Source: Epiperipatus broadwayi
Taxonomy: Eukaryota; Onychophora; Udeonychophora; Euonychophora; Peripatidae
Direction of reading: 5' to 3'
Length of the DNA stretch: 64,000 nt
Assembly: GCA_028023455.1 (NCBI GenBank)
Contig: JAQFVV010006426.1
Span: 374,001-438,000, forward strand
Part shown: positions 33,540 to 45,059 of the stretch, one piece after another
Numbering within the stretch: the stretch's first letter is position 1
How the letters are laid out: the number at the start of each line of letters is the position of its first letter
The notes under the pieces: model-generated
The model's database searches: none
Seen by the model: only the letters and a program-made list of their open reading frames with translations
What the model was told of the DNA's origin: nothing
Position numbers and translations under genes: made by a program

Positions 33540-34990
33540 AAAAAAGCAGATACTATTATTAAGTAAGGGTGATGTTTATGAAATTTGTAGAAGGAATTTA
33601 TAGAATTATATGGTAATAGAGAACAGGGAAAGATAGTAGTAGTTAATTTAAATATGACAAAATCATTTGAAATGTTACCAGCTGCAAATAAAGAAATAAG
33701 ATAGGCTTAAATCTTTAAAAAATAGAAAGGTTCTAGAAGACAATAGAATCATTATTGATATTTAAAAAAAAATTGAAATTGTTTATGTATGGTATGGATA
33801 TTTCAGATGACTAAAGAATGCCTTAGCAATATTGATATTTAAGAAAAATGAAAAAGAAATCAGAAATTTCAGATCAATCAGTTATATATATATATGTTTG
33901 AAATTTTTGATTGTTATGTATATTGGGATTGTCTAAGTGTTGACTGGTTTCTAATATTTATATCTAATATTTAGATTAGGTGCAGTGCTCTCAGATCCAG
34001 GGCTCCTCACTGACGAAGGCCACAAGCCAGAAACTAGACTGGGGATATTGGATGAGTAGGCACTAGATTGGGGATTTTATGCACAAGCCTTCTGGCATCC
34101 ATTGATTACTCTAGCTTGCTGTGTGTGGCAATACGTATAGTGAGTTTTGCCTGTTTTAATATTTATATATGTATGATACTTGATGATCATTACAAATTAT
34201 TTGCAGAGGACCAAAAGAGCAAGGTGAATTTTGATAAATATAATTACAGTGCAGTTAGTATGGAATCATTATAGAAAAACCCAATGAGTAAGAGTTGATC
34301 TTTTGTATTGGAATAGTAGATTATAAAAATGCACTTGATTGCATAAGCATTTTTGCATTGGTTAAAGCTAAAGAATATCAAAACCCAATCCCAAGTTCTT
34401 GTCAAATTTTGAAGAATACTTTTTCAAAATACAAAAACAGTAATATGGTGAGTTTATTTTTTAAAAGTTTTTATAATAGTTTTACAGAAAGCAAATTGAG
34501 AAGCAGAAGGAATAAAAATAAATGGATAATCTTAAAGCTATTTAAATTTTGCAGACTTTTACATAACAATACTTTATGTCTGCAGAGAATGTCATGAACT
34601 ATTAGATAAAAGTAAGAATGATTATTAATATAGATGCTGAAAAGATTTCCTTATGCTATATGAAGGGGAAGGGGATTAATGTTCAGTAATTTTAGTGCTT
34701 GCATATAGGTCTAGGACTTGGATACTTATTAGAAAAGCAATATAAAATCTGATGTTTACAGCAAAATATAGATATATTGGGATTAATAAAAGAGATTGGA
34801 AGCAAAACATTTTAGGTGAGAGCTAAAATGATTAAGAAGCAATTAAAATAGAAATGATAATAGATAGACATATATGGTTCCAAATTGGATTCCAATAAAT
34901 TATAAATGCCTAGAGAAAGACCCTATATAGGAGATGGATATCGATGATTGAATAATAAAATTGACCAGTGATGTAGAAAAGGTATGATAA
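33540..34990 (+). mobile_element. Decayed LINE with a MITE inserted
   Basis: Broken plus-strand pieces recall a reverse transcriptase. ILIFKKNEKEIRNFRSIS (near 33825-33880) resembles the opening RT motif. CIGIVDYKNALDCI (near 34298-34340) resembles the F-x-D-Y-x-K-A-F-D block carrying the first catalytic aspartate. ISSC-like QILKNTFSKYKN follows. Near 34875-34925 is a decayed C-terminus (WIPINY...LEKDP) like the one at 36800. Stops are frequent. Family A MITE copy 4 separates the first and second pieces. Confidence 0.55.
33965..34165. mobile_element. MITE family A, copy 4 (one arm)
   Basis: Only the right half is present: GGTGCAGTGCTCTCAGATCC, GAAGGCCACAAGCCAGAAAC, GGATATTGGATGAGTAGGC, AGTGAGTTTTGCCTGTTTTA. 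It is less decayed than the LINE around it, so it is the later insertion. Confidence 0.72.
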
Positions 34991-35417
34991 AAAAACTGGA
35001 TTAAAATCGGAGAAATCTTTACTCTGCTATAATTTAATAGTTTACAAATGTTTCGATTTTAAAAAAATTTTAAGACTTGCCTAAAATGATATATTTTCCC
35101 ATTCTATTTTCCATTGTTTCTAATATTTTATTTTTATCTGTGAAAAGTTTTTTTTTTTTAAAATTCGTTAAAGTTAAATGGTCTGTTTACTAGCACTCTG
35201 ATTTAGTTCTTGAAGCCAGTTAATAGTTGATTAGAGCCTTTATGGAAGTATAATTATATCTGAAACAAAAATGACCAAAAATTATATTTCAAATGTAGCA
35301 ATGTTTATAAACAAATTTTATTCTAGTTTTATAAAGAATTATATAAAAGTACGCTTGAGGGTGTGCAAAATATTTTTCTTATTGAAAAAGGTTCACAGAA
35401 TAAATTAGAAAACAGTA
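34991..35417. other. AT-rich non-coding DNA
   Basis: No feature recognised. Confidence 0.5.
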
Positions 35418-35425
35418 CTCTACAT

Positions 35426-35872
35426 CAGGGTGTCCAACAAGTCGATCGAGATCCACTGCTCGATCACGAGGCCAACTAGCAAGAGCTGTCGGGTAATGAA
35501 TGAAACAAATTAAGTGAAGATTTTCAAGTTTTTTCTGTTATTTTTGTTTTTGTTCTAAATTTTTTTAAAATTCTAGATAGGTGAAGTCCACTAAGCCGTA
35601 TCATTATTGAAAATAATATTTTTAATCTTGATTTAATGTAGCTAATTTGAATTGATAAATATTGTTAATAACTTTACTCATGTTGCTTTAATTCCCAGAC
35701 ATGAGTTTTTTGGCCTGTTAAACAATTGTTATTTTTTACTAGGTAAATATATAAAAACAGTATGTATTTCACATCTCCCTCCACTTAAACTATGCCTACA
35801 ACAACAAGTCGATCACAACACATTTTAAAAATAGAAAGTAGATCTTACGAACACAAAAGTTGGCCACCCCTG
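35426..35872. mobile_element. hAT-type non-autonomous element (447 bp)
   Basis: The left end CAGGGTGTCCAACAAGTCGA and right end (complement) CAGGGGTGGCCAAC are hAT-type terminal inverted repeats. The flanking 8-mers CTCTACAT (35418-35425) and CTCTAGAT (35873-35880) are a target-site duplication with one mismatch. Subterminal GTCGATC occurs at both ends. No transposase, so it was mobilised in trans. Confidence 0.88.
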
Positions 35873-36733
35873 CTCTAGATCATCACTCTCTACTCAGTCT
35901 ATGTGTAACTAATTTTGCATTTTAATGATATAATTAATATTATTTTATAATCTTACTGTGAACATTAAATCTCATTAAAGTTATGATAAACTAGAAGTGG
36001 GAGCAACTAGGATGACTTGTATCAAAAACTTGTTAAACAATGGCCAATTATCACAAACACTAATCAGTTATAATTGCTTTATTGCATCACCCCTTCCCCC
36101 TTCATGCTAGATCATTGCTTTTGAACACATAATATGCATATTGTATTTGCAATTTGAATGCTAAAATCAAGAATCAATAATAATCCTTTGGCATAAATAA
36201 TAAAATTATGTATATAGTTAGTTTCTTGTAAGATCAAATGTTATTTAAGTTGCAGTATCGAAGAGCACAATTCAGTACTTCATTTGGACATATGGAATTT
36301 GTGCTTACCAGCAAACTATTTTTACTGATATATGTATATATTATATATGTTGAATTAGATGTTTTCATAGATTTTTAGATTAATAAAGAATAATAGAGAT
36401 TATAGCCATGTAAACAGAGATAACCTTCAACCTTTTGATGTTGCCAGGAAATCATTAATTACTAATTGAAATCCTGAAGTTAAACAAGTTTTTTTCTCTA
36501 TTAACCTATACAATAGCCACCTTTTATGGGGTACAGTGAAGTAAACAAGATCCTCTTTTATCTCAAACCCAAATTTTTATAAGAATTTAAACCCAGAAAG
36601 CTATCTTTTATAGATGTGAGAAGTGCAGAAGACTATCATTTTTCTTGATATCCTGAAAGTAATAATCTCTTCTAGAGAGATGAATATATTGAATTAGATA
36701 TTTTCATGGATTTTTAGATTGATAAGGAATCAA
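35873..36733. other. AT-rich DNA with an old duplication
   Basis: TTGAATTAGATGTTTTCATA...TTTTTAGATTAATAA at 36348-36392 recurs at 36688-36732 with few changes. After the second copy the sequence continues beyond the LINE insert (36990-37020) as AATAGAAATAGAGATTAT, matching what follows the first copy. Confidence 0.5.
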
Positions 36734-36734
36734 T

Positions 36735-36990
36735 TGAAAAAATTAAAAGTCTGAAGTGGAGTTGGGCTAGACATATTGCTGGAAAAGGTCGTAATAGGTG
36801 GACAATTGTTAAACTGGATTCCAAGAGATTGTAAAAGACCCAGAAAGAGACCACATGTGAGATGGATGGATGAAATAAGAAAGTGTGTAGGGGTGATGTG
36901 GAGAAGAGAAGCTAAGATGGATTGAATTTGGAGAGACCTTCATCCTGCAGTGGATTGATAATGGTTGTTGTTGTTGATGATGATGATGAA
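36735..36990 (+). mobile_element. LINE 3' end with TGATGATGATG tail
   Basis: The plus strand carries the last ~75 codons of a LINE ORF2. KSLKWSWARHIAG-like sequence is followed by NRWTIVKLDSKRL, KRPRKRPHVRWMDEIRKCVG and a decayed W-R-R-E-A-K region, a pattern common at the C-terminus of invertebrate RTE- or jockey-like LINEs. It ends in a (TTG)n(ATG)n tail at ~36960-36990. Strongly 5'-truncated, with at least one frameshift. Confidence 0.75.
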
Positions 36991-38689
36991 AGAATAGAAA
37001 TAGAGATTATGCATATATGTATATAATCAATGGCTATTGTCTCAGATAATTCATGGACCTTTAAACAGAGAATTTATCAGTTATATATAATTGTAAAAAA
37101 AATATTGATGCTTATGAATTGTATTACTGATAAGAGTTTTGAAAATTCTATAGACAAATAAAGATTTGCAAGTAATCACTTGATCAGATTAGATCAGAAG
37201 TCTTGGTTGAAACATAAATGACCAGTTAAAATTGACTTAGAAAAATGTATAATGAAAGAAAGGTTGATGATGAAAGAAGAGTGTGACTTGCAATAAGTAT
37301 AAATAATCAAGGAATTATTGCTCAGGAATTCATGTGTTTTTAAGCATCAAACAACAAATGGACTTTTTACATCTCAAGTTTATGTTATCTTAGCACCAAA
37401 TAAATCAGTTTATGCTGATTTGATGAAATATAATAGTGTAAATATATATTTGATGAAATATTTTTGTTTATGACTCACAGAAATCACTTCAACAGTGAAT
37501 TATTTTTAATTATTACCCCTCCCCCCCTCCACACACACCAATTGATTCTAGTACAGAATTCTGTTTCTGCAAAACGCGGGAGGATTTGTTTATTATAGAT
37601 TGTTATTAGCTGGGAAATTAAAAAAGTTCCTGGGAATATTGATTGATCTGATATGTATTGACTATAAAAAAATAAAATAAAAGCTTGATTGTAATATGAT
37701 GTATTTGTTTAAGAGGATGACCATATACCTGGAGGCGCGTGAGCTCTGTTTACCGTTACCTTTCGATAAAGATAATAAATTGACTTTGCATTTTGCTAAA
37801 TTAATTAAATTTTTTTTATTTCTTTTTCTTTTATCTGTTAATATATATATTAGCAATTCTATTTCATTATAATACTATTCTGCGCTTTTAATTAAACTTT
37901 TTTTTTTAAAATAGAAATGACGTCACTGTTTAAAATAAGATTATCAACAAAACAATTTCAATAGACTAAAAAGTCATTTTGAATTTATATAGTGTTCTGA
38001 AATATAATTTATTCTCACTAAAATGTATTATCATATCAAGAACTCATAATTAACAAAGTTTTTTTTTTTTTAAATGGCAACAAGGTTGATAAAGTTAATT
38101 TAAAAAATTTAAATAATAAGATAGATTACGTTAGAAAAATTGCATTAAAAATTGGTTATATAATTCATTTGTATTCTTCCAGTAATAATATACTGTATAG
38201 ATGTGTGTTTGTGTGTAGTAAAATGTAAGAACACTTCCTTTTCGTCTATGGTTGCCCTCATAAAATTATCCAAAAATCAGTATAGATTGAAATAATAATA
38301 AAATTACTAATATAAAGATTATAGCAATACATAAAGATTTAGAAACAATTTTTAAAAATGATGGATCATTTATTATTCAAATCAATAAAGTGAAAATGAA
38401 ACAAAAAATATTTAGATTTTATTTTATAGAAATGCATGAATGTTCTATAAAGATATTAAAATTGAAAAATCATTTTAATCTTTGGCAATAATTAGTCTTA
38501 CATTTTGGATCTGAAATATGGAATTCAGAATACAAATATATTCTTCATATAAGAGATTCTTATATATGTACATCCAATCTACAAAATAATATCTATTCTT
38601 TAAACAATGATTATTAAAGATATGAATTTACTTTATGACTTATAAATAATTTATTTTAAATAGATGTTCAATCAAAATCAATATATGCA
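36991..38689. other. AT-rich non-coding DNA
   Basis: Nothing recognised. Includes a C-rich run (37515-37535). Confidence 0.5.
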
Positions 38690-38800
38690 ACAACAGAGTT
38701 ACTAGGAAGGGCTCAAAAGTAGTATGTACAGCACTGTCCTTTGGATTTTGAGGCCCTGGATACAAATATGGAGTGGGACACCCAGTAAATAAAAAAGTGA
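38690..38800 (+). mobile_element. Decayed SINE-like sequence
   Basis: GGCTCAAAAGTAGTATGTAC and CAGCACTGTCC look like a mutated A-box/D-arm region. CCTGGATACAAATATGGAG looks like a mutated B box, followed by GTGGGACACCCAG. The spacing suits a tRNA-derived head. A single copy here, so a modest call. Confidence 0.4.
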
Positions 38801-39610
38801 ATAAATAAATAAAAATTTTAATACAAGAAAGGAGCATATATAACATTTATTCTTATCTAAATAATAATACTTAACTTATAACACATTAATATAAAAGAAA
38901 AACAAAATTAATATAACTTTATTTTCCTTGCTTTAATTTCAGAAAATTTATCTATTATCTTACTTAAATTTAAATCTTCTCATAATTTATTTTTTATGGA
39001 AAGCAACAATAGGTTGAATAATCTTTTCTGTGCCGTTGTGGATTTTGAATAGTTTTTTTATTATTTTAAACTTTGACAAACTATGTTCGGACTTAACAGA
39101 GGTTATCGGAATTGTTAATAAAATTCTTAACATTATATTTAAATTGAAAAATGCATTTCCTGTTTGGTGAATTTTTTTAAGATACTAGCCCCTGGGCCCC
39201 TTGATATACTGAGTGTATGAATGAAATTATAAATGCATTGTTTATTAAGACTTAAAAAATTTAATAACTTGGATATCATAATCCTTATTTTTAATTTGAA
39301 TAAAATTGAATTTATTAATATCATAAAACAAAACATTAAATATCATTAAGATTATGTTAAATAAATTGTATGGTTCTGCATACTGTATAAACTTAGATAT
39401 GCAATGTGTCCTAGTGAAAAGACTATTGATTCTTCATCTGAGCTGCCTGAAACATCATCTCTTGAGTTAAACACATTATGTAGTAACATAACTGAGCTAG
39501 TCAGAAAAAAGTTTTAAAGTGCTAGTGTGTCTGGATCATGAGTTATGACATTAAAATGTGAGTGTTTTGTACCTTAACCCATGATAGAAAATGCTTTAGC
39601 ACTAAATTTT
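38801..39610. other. AT-rich non-coding DNA
   Basis: No feature recognised. Confidence 0.5.
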
Positions 39611-39613
39611 GAT

Positions 39614-39790
39614 TTAAATTAGGAAAATGCTATTGAAACATTTGAAATGATTTAAACTATATATGGCAGTGAAGCCATGAGTTGTATGAACATTTTCAAA
39701 TGGTTTTCAAGATTTTGTGATGTCATGAAGAGCATCGAAGATGATCTATGGATACACTCACATTTCTTGCCATAACTAGTGGCCCAGATA
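39614..39790 (+). pseudogene. Mariner-type transposase remnant (N-terminal HTH)
   Basis: In one frame with two stops the plus strand reads ENAIETFEMI, TIYGSEAMSCMNIFKWFSRF, then SIEDD. This follows the A-x-E-T-x-x-M-L-x-x-x-Y-G-x-E-x-M-S ... F-x-W-x-x-R-F ... x-E-D-D pattern of the N-terminal DNA-binding region of mariner transposases. No catalytic D,D-D domain is recognisable downstream and no TIRs were found, so this is a fossil. Confidence 0.6.
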
Positions 39791-40715
39791 TGCAAGTATC
39801 CTAAAATTTTTGGGAAGAATTAAATTATGCTGCTATTAATACACACATTGATTCAGAGATTGGCAATACAGGGAGCCTGGAAAGAGAACTAGCCACATTT
39901 TCACTAAGATACCCTGTATACCAATAATTTTAGATTTATGAATTAAGTCAGTGGTAATAATTGAAATAAATGTATGATGTCCATTCAATAAGTTTTTTGA
40001 CATGGGCAAAATAAGACAACATTAATGATGAGGATGAGTGTCATGTTGCCATTGACAGTCTTACCAAAATTTTATATTTACTCTTCATAAATAAAATAGT
40101 TGGGAAAAAAAAACAGGACCCATCTCAATGTGAGGACAAGTAAGCATGATGAACATTCATATATTAGAGATATGATGATTATGCAGTATAAATAGATAAA
40201 TGGTTTAACACGAAATACATGGAAGTCTTTGGAACTAATGTGATGATATAAAAATAGTTCCAAATTTCATTACTAGATTATGCAGAAATAAAGCTTTCCA
40301 TTCACTGTAGTACGAACACCACTTCTAATTAATCTTGTTCCTATTGTCATATGGCTGTTAGTACAAAGTTATAGTTTTTGGCAGAAGATTTTGAAATTTC
40401 CATAATGTTGACACAAATGTTTCAATGCTGAAAGTGATTGAATAAGTAATTTGTGGTTGTGATCTTTTTTTTTTTTCAATTAAAATGTTCAACCTCTTTC
40501 AGATGTAAGGAAATATTTTTATTGCACAACCATGCTTTAAAATTAACTATTAAGGAAAGCACATTGTTTATTAGGTTAAATGGATATTATGAGAGATTAA
40601 TGTTTTAGTCTCTCTTTTTTTCTCCTTTTTTTTTTAAGTTGGTAAGTGTTCCACATCAAAATGAAATCTTAAACAAGAGCAATAGTACACTAAATATATA
40701 TTTTAAATGGGTGTT
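39791..40715. other. AT-rich non-coding DNA
   Basis: May include badly decayed mariner sequence, but nothing is readable. Confidence 0.4.
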
Positions 40716-40717
40716 TA

Positions 40718-41413
40718 CATATTAGTCTGGCAGTGATGAAAGTCACTGGCTTATTTGTATATAATGACTGAATTAAACACATTTACGATCTAAAAAAGAA
40801 ATGAATTAATATTTGTACATGATATTAGATAATATTCCAATAAGGAGAAAATTATTGGTTGAAATGTTCATTTTGCTGCTAATTTTGTGGTCAAATAATG
40901 GCAGTGGTTCATTCAGGATTGTTGAAAGAGAGTAGACATTCGTAACGGAATGGGTTAGAGTTGAGAAAGTTTCAATTCACAGCAGTGGTGCTAAGAAACA
41001 ACATTTTGTAAATAAACAGAATTGCATAGTTAAATATATGTATTTTTTTGCTTTGATTACCACTTGTAATAAATTTAGATTGTTAAAAGTTTACTTGTTG
41101 GAAAATCATTTCTCGCAAAAAAATATAAATGCATGTTTGTTTCATTTACATTAAATAAAGTTACGGGTGGCCATTTTTCAATATAAAATTTTTTATATAA
41201 GTTTAGATAGTGGAAAATAATTTGTCACAAAAAATGTAAATGCATGTTAGTAGACATTTTTATCATTTCCAGTAAATAAATTTATAGATTGCCATTTTTC
41301 CAAATACATATTGCTGGACTAATATTACTTATAATAGATTTTAAGCATATATAAGTGAAGTTAATAAAAATTTTCACAAATATTATGTGAAATTTCACTG
41401 CCAGACTAATATG
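40718..41413. mobile_element. TIR element with TA target site (~700 bp)
   Basis: The 19-bp termini CATATTAGTCTGGCAGTGA and TCACTGCCAGACTAATATG are perfect inverted repeats, each bordered by TA as in Tc1/mariner insertions. The interior has two diverged direct copies of an ~110-bp unit (ACTTGTTGGAAAATCATTTC...GGCCATTTTTC and a relative at ~41195-41300). No transposase frame. Confidence 0.75.
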
Positions 41414-42100
41414 TATTATTACAGTCTACTTATTTTTTGTGTGTGTGTTTAATAATATAAATGCAATGTTCTTATTATTTAAAGTATAGATTTCAATCTG
41501 TGTTAATTTTGTATTGTTTATTATCTTAATTCTTCATATTTGAAATAAATTATTTTAACTCTGCAGCAACATATATATTTATTTTTTTATATTAAATTAT
41601 TTTTTTACTTATTAATATAATATTTCCAGAATTTTTATATTCAATATATCAAAAATATTTAAAATCTTCTTAATGTGTGTGTGACTTTTTTAAATATATA
41701 TATAATTAATCCTGGTCTATTTTTTATAAGGACACATCTGCAAAATACTATAAAACTGTTTGTCATATACATATACATAGAAGTGCTTTGTTTGTGAGCC
41801 ATATTTATGACTTAGGACTTGAATCCAAACTAGGAAAAACTAAGTTTTTTTTTTTTAAATTCCAAACAGACTTAAGATTTTTTTTTTTGGTATAATCTGT
41901 ACAAAGTCAATTCAGCTAAATATTCAAATATTGATTGGTGAATGGGTATTTATTCTTAATTAGAAATAAAATGTGTGGAAAAATACTAAAATAACTAACT
42001 ACCTGACAATTGATAAGTTTAAATATTGGTAGAATATCATTAATCTGAATGCCTATTATTTAAAAACTTCTGTTTTTCAAACAAAATTTCAAATGTGCTT
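41414..42100. other. AT-rich non-coding DNA
   Basis: No feature recognised. Confidence 0.5.
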
Positions 42101-42104
42101 TTGA

Positions 42105-42210
42105 TAGAATAGCTCAGTTGACTAGAGTGTTGACTTAAAATTCAATATTTGACGATCTAAAGGTGTAAGTTCAACTCATATGCTAATATTGTCATTGATC
42201 TTTAATTTTT
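42105..42210 (+). mobile_element. tRNA-derived SINE (family 2, copy a)
   Basis: AATAGCTCAGTTGACTAGAG is a good A box and D arm. AAGTTCAACTCATA is the B-box region. GCTAATATTGTCATTGATC follows. A relative lies inverted at 42530-42635 with the shared core TTAAAATTCAATATT. Confidence 0.65.
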
Positions 42211-42529
42211 GGTAGTAAATACTTTATTTTGTACACATACATAGAGTTATTGCTATCTTAATCCAGTAATTATATTTAATTTATGGTCCAATGGCATAAT
42301 TAATCTTTTAAAAAGATTACATTCAACTGCCAAGTAGAATATGGGGAAAAATTATTGTATTTTACTTTAAAATTATTGGAATATTTCTGAAGGTTAAGAA
42401 TATCAACTGTAAATACTGTTTTGTAATTTAAATATTTCAAATATATTCAACTGTTAGTAATAACACCCTGTTTAGTATATTCACAATGTTTTAAGAGGTA
42501 TTCTTCTTCTCTCTTCTTCATGGGTTTTT

Positions 42530-42635
42530 GGCCTGATCAGTGACAGTACTAGCATGGGAATAGATCTGGAATATTGAATTTTAAGATAATACTCTAACCA
42601 AGTGAATCATTTTACCAAAGGCAACAGGCAGAAGA
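42530..42635 (-). mobile_element. tRNA-derived SINE (family 2, copy b)
   Basis: On the minus strand, TTCACTTGGTTAGAGTATTA, TTAAAATTCAATATTCCAG and CATGCTAGTACTGTCACTGA follow the order of copy a. More decayed at the B box. It abuts the 3' end of the Penelope-like element, where it may have inserted. Confidence 0.6.
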
Positions 42636-42689
42636 AATTTTATATACTTATTTATGAGGTTCCTCCTGATTTCTCCACTTGTTCCTAAG

Positions 42690-43930
42690 AGCAAAGTTGA
42701 TTAGTGATTTCCATACATTATGTATAGTCACATTAGGTTGACTTATGGGATTGTCCACCATTGTCATGTGAGCAGCTTCTTTAAATTTTCTTATTTATCC
42801 AATATTTTTGTATTTTCCCAATTGAACATATGTTCACTGGTATATAGATGGTCTGCTACCTTAGACACATCTGTTATCTTTCTTTTAATCATCAGTCTCT
42901 GTTCTTGAAAACACTTTTCAATGGTATGATAGGTCTCATCAGTGTACATTTTCCCACATTCACATGGTATGGTATTTCATAGATGCAGTTTTTTCTTTTC
43001 AGCATTTCAAGTTTATGCTTTGTAGATGTTAGAATCCCTCATAGTGTGGTATGGCTCTGGAAAGCAGTTCTGATGTTATACTGATTGCATATTTTCCTTA
43101 ATTTACCTACTATTTTTGGGAATGTATGGATACATTATCATACCAATATTTTTTTCTTTTTATGGTTCTTTTTGATGTCTATTTGAGATTTTCTTAATAA
43201 CAGCTGATGGTTAATCATTTTTTGTAAGAGTTTGTTCTATACAATAGATCTTTTCTTCTTTCAAATCATTGGTTTTTGAACAAACTTCTTTTGCTCTGTT
43301 CCATAGTGATAGTATAATCCCATGTTTTGTGTTTCTGGTATGATTGAATGCATATGCTAAGTATTTTCCTGAATGTATGGGTTTTCTGTAAATTGTCATT
43401 TTGATTTTGCCATGAGGGAGTCTTGTCACAAGAATATTTAAGGATGCCAATTTTTGTTTTTGTTCTGATTCTGTTGTGCATTAAGTGAAGGTAATATGTT
43501 GCTGATGTGGTTCCAGAAAGCTTGTAGTAGTGCTCCACCATGTGGCCATACAACAAATGTATCATCAACATAGCAAAGCCAAACTTTAGGTGGATATGAA
43601 GAAGTCTTTATGGCTGTAGTTTCAAGTTTTTCCATGTAAATATAGCTAATTGGGGCTGACGATAGTGAACCCATAACCATTTCTTGATTTTGTTGGAATT
43701 CTGGGTTGTATTGAAAGTAGGTTATTTTTATGCAGAATGTTAATAGTTCCACTTATACAATCAATAGGAAGAGTTGTTCTGATTTGTAAACTATTATCAC
43801 CATTTGATCTTTTACTTAGAATAGACAATGCTGTTAAACATGGTATATTTGTAAATAAACTTTCCACATCAAAGTTTCATTATGTTGATGATAAATTTGT
43901 TGTATGGCCACATGGTGGAGCATCCATTTT
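42690..43930 (-). mobile_element. Penelope-like element: RT plus GIY-YIG, broken
   Basis: The minus strand reads, in several frames, as a Penelope-like reverse transcriptase. FDVESLFTNIP (near 43880) is the block with the first catalytic Asp. VMGSLSSAPISYIYMEKLE (near 43650) is the G-S-P-L-S-like block. WLCYVDDTFVVWPHGG (near 43570) holds the catalytic DD. Downstream are LVTRLPHGKIKMTIYRKPIH and GIILSLWNRAKEVC, conserved linker blocks. Near 42990-42930 is IPCECGKMYTDETYHT, the start of a GIY-YIG endonuclease with its conserved Gly replaced by Asp. Frameshifts separate the blocks and the N-terminus is missing. Confidence 0.82.
43880..43925 (+). repeat. Inverted copy of the RT catalytic segment
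   Basis: On the plus strand this reads YVDDKFVVWPHGGA, the inverse of 43540-43588 on the minus strand. It sits exactly at the 5' end of the truncated RT, head-to-head with it. Confidence 0.8.
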
Positions 43931-44526
43931 GTTACCAGATTTACAATAGTTTTGTGAGCTAACTTCAAGACAACTTTTCAAATGACTAAAATCTTGAGTT
44001 TTTTTGTTAAGTTTATTTAAGATTCATGGTTATTTTTGCATACTAAATGTGTAATAATTATTAAAAATAAAAAATATACATTTTTACACATTTATTTTAT
44101 ATTTTTATAAGTATTAGCATTAATATTAACAAAGAAACTCGCAGTGTTTTGGTAGACATGCCTTTTAAAACCAATTGCTAATATTTCATCACCAACCACC
44201 TGTTAGAATATATTGCAATATTATAAAAATTATTAAACAATTGTAATATTTTAAAGCATAATTTGATAGATTTATCAGATATTGACATTTATTTTTTCAG
44301 ATTTTAAAAACAAATATCAATAAAAAAAAAAGAATTTGTGGATTTAGAAATCCATCTGCTCCTCATGTCTGTTGAATGGTGAAACAATTTTTTGTTTTTC
44401 TCACATTTTTTATTTTTTCAATATTTGCAAATTTGAAATAAGATTTTTTAGAATTTACTTCATTTACAAATGTATATTATTATAGAATCAAGTTCAATTT
44501 ATTATATTTTGATGAAGGATAGTGAT
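43931..44526. other. AT-rich non-coding DNA
   Basis: No feature recognised. Confidence 0.5.
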
Positions 44527-44994
44527 TTAACCCATAGAGACCCCAACGGCCATTTTTAATTTTCAAAAAAAATTACAGGACCTACAATTTTAAATAAAAT
44601 GTCTAATTTATTACAATAAATAAATATATATATATACATTTTTATAAAGTGCAAATATGAAAGAATGTTATAAAGCTGATAAAGTAGTCATTACCACAAA
44701 AAATAATTAAAAAAAAATGATATTTTTCACATTTTTAAAATCTTTATTTTTACATTGGTTCACAAACTCTCAGTTTTGAAAGGTATAGCCTAAAATGACA
44801 ATTTCATAGACAGCTTCATCACATTCGTCATAAAATGCAAAAAAAATAATATATAACATGACCTACCTGAGTTACAGATTGTTGGTGTAATGTGGCAAAG
44901 GTGACCATTTCAATTTGGTTTTTCTCTTGACACCCTGTATGTTCTATTCTTGCAAGCAGTTGTTTTTCTAGGCCCTCTATGCAGGATATCTATT

Positions 44995-45046
44995 AGAAAT
45001 GCAAGGTTTTGTGTGGATTAGAAATGCAAGGTTTTAGTGTGGATCA
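44995..45046. repeat. Short direct repeat beside the satellite
   Basis: AGAAATGCAAGGTTTT(A)GTGTGGAT occurs twice in a row. Confidence 0.7.
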
Positions 45047-45059
45047 AAAAAATAACAGT

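Noticed and set aside
43737-43949. 70-codon plus ORF as a separate gene
   Set aside because: It is antisense to the PLE reverse transcriptase and then runs into the inverted catalytic segment.
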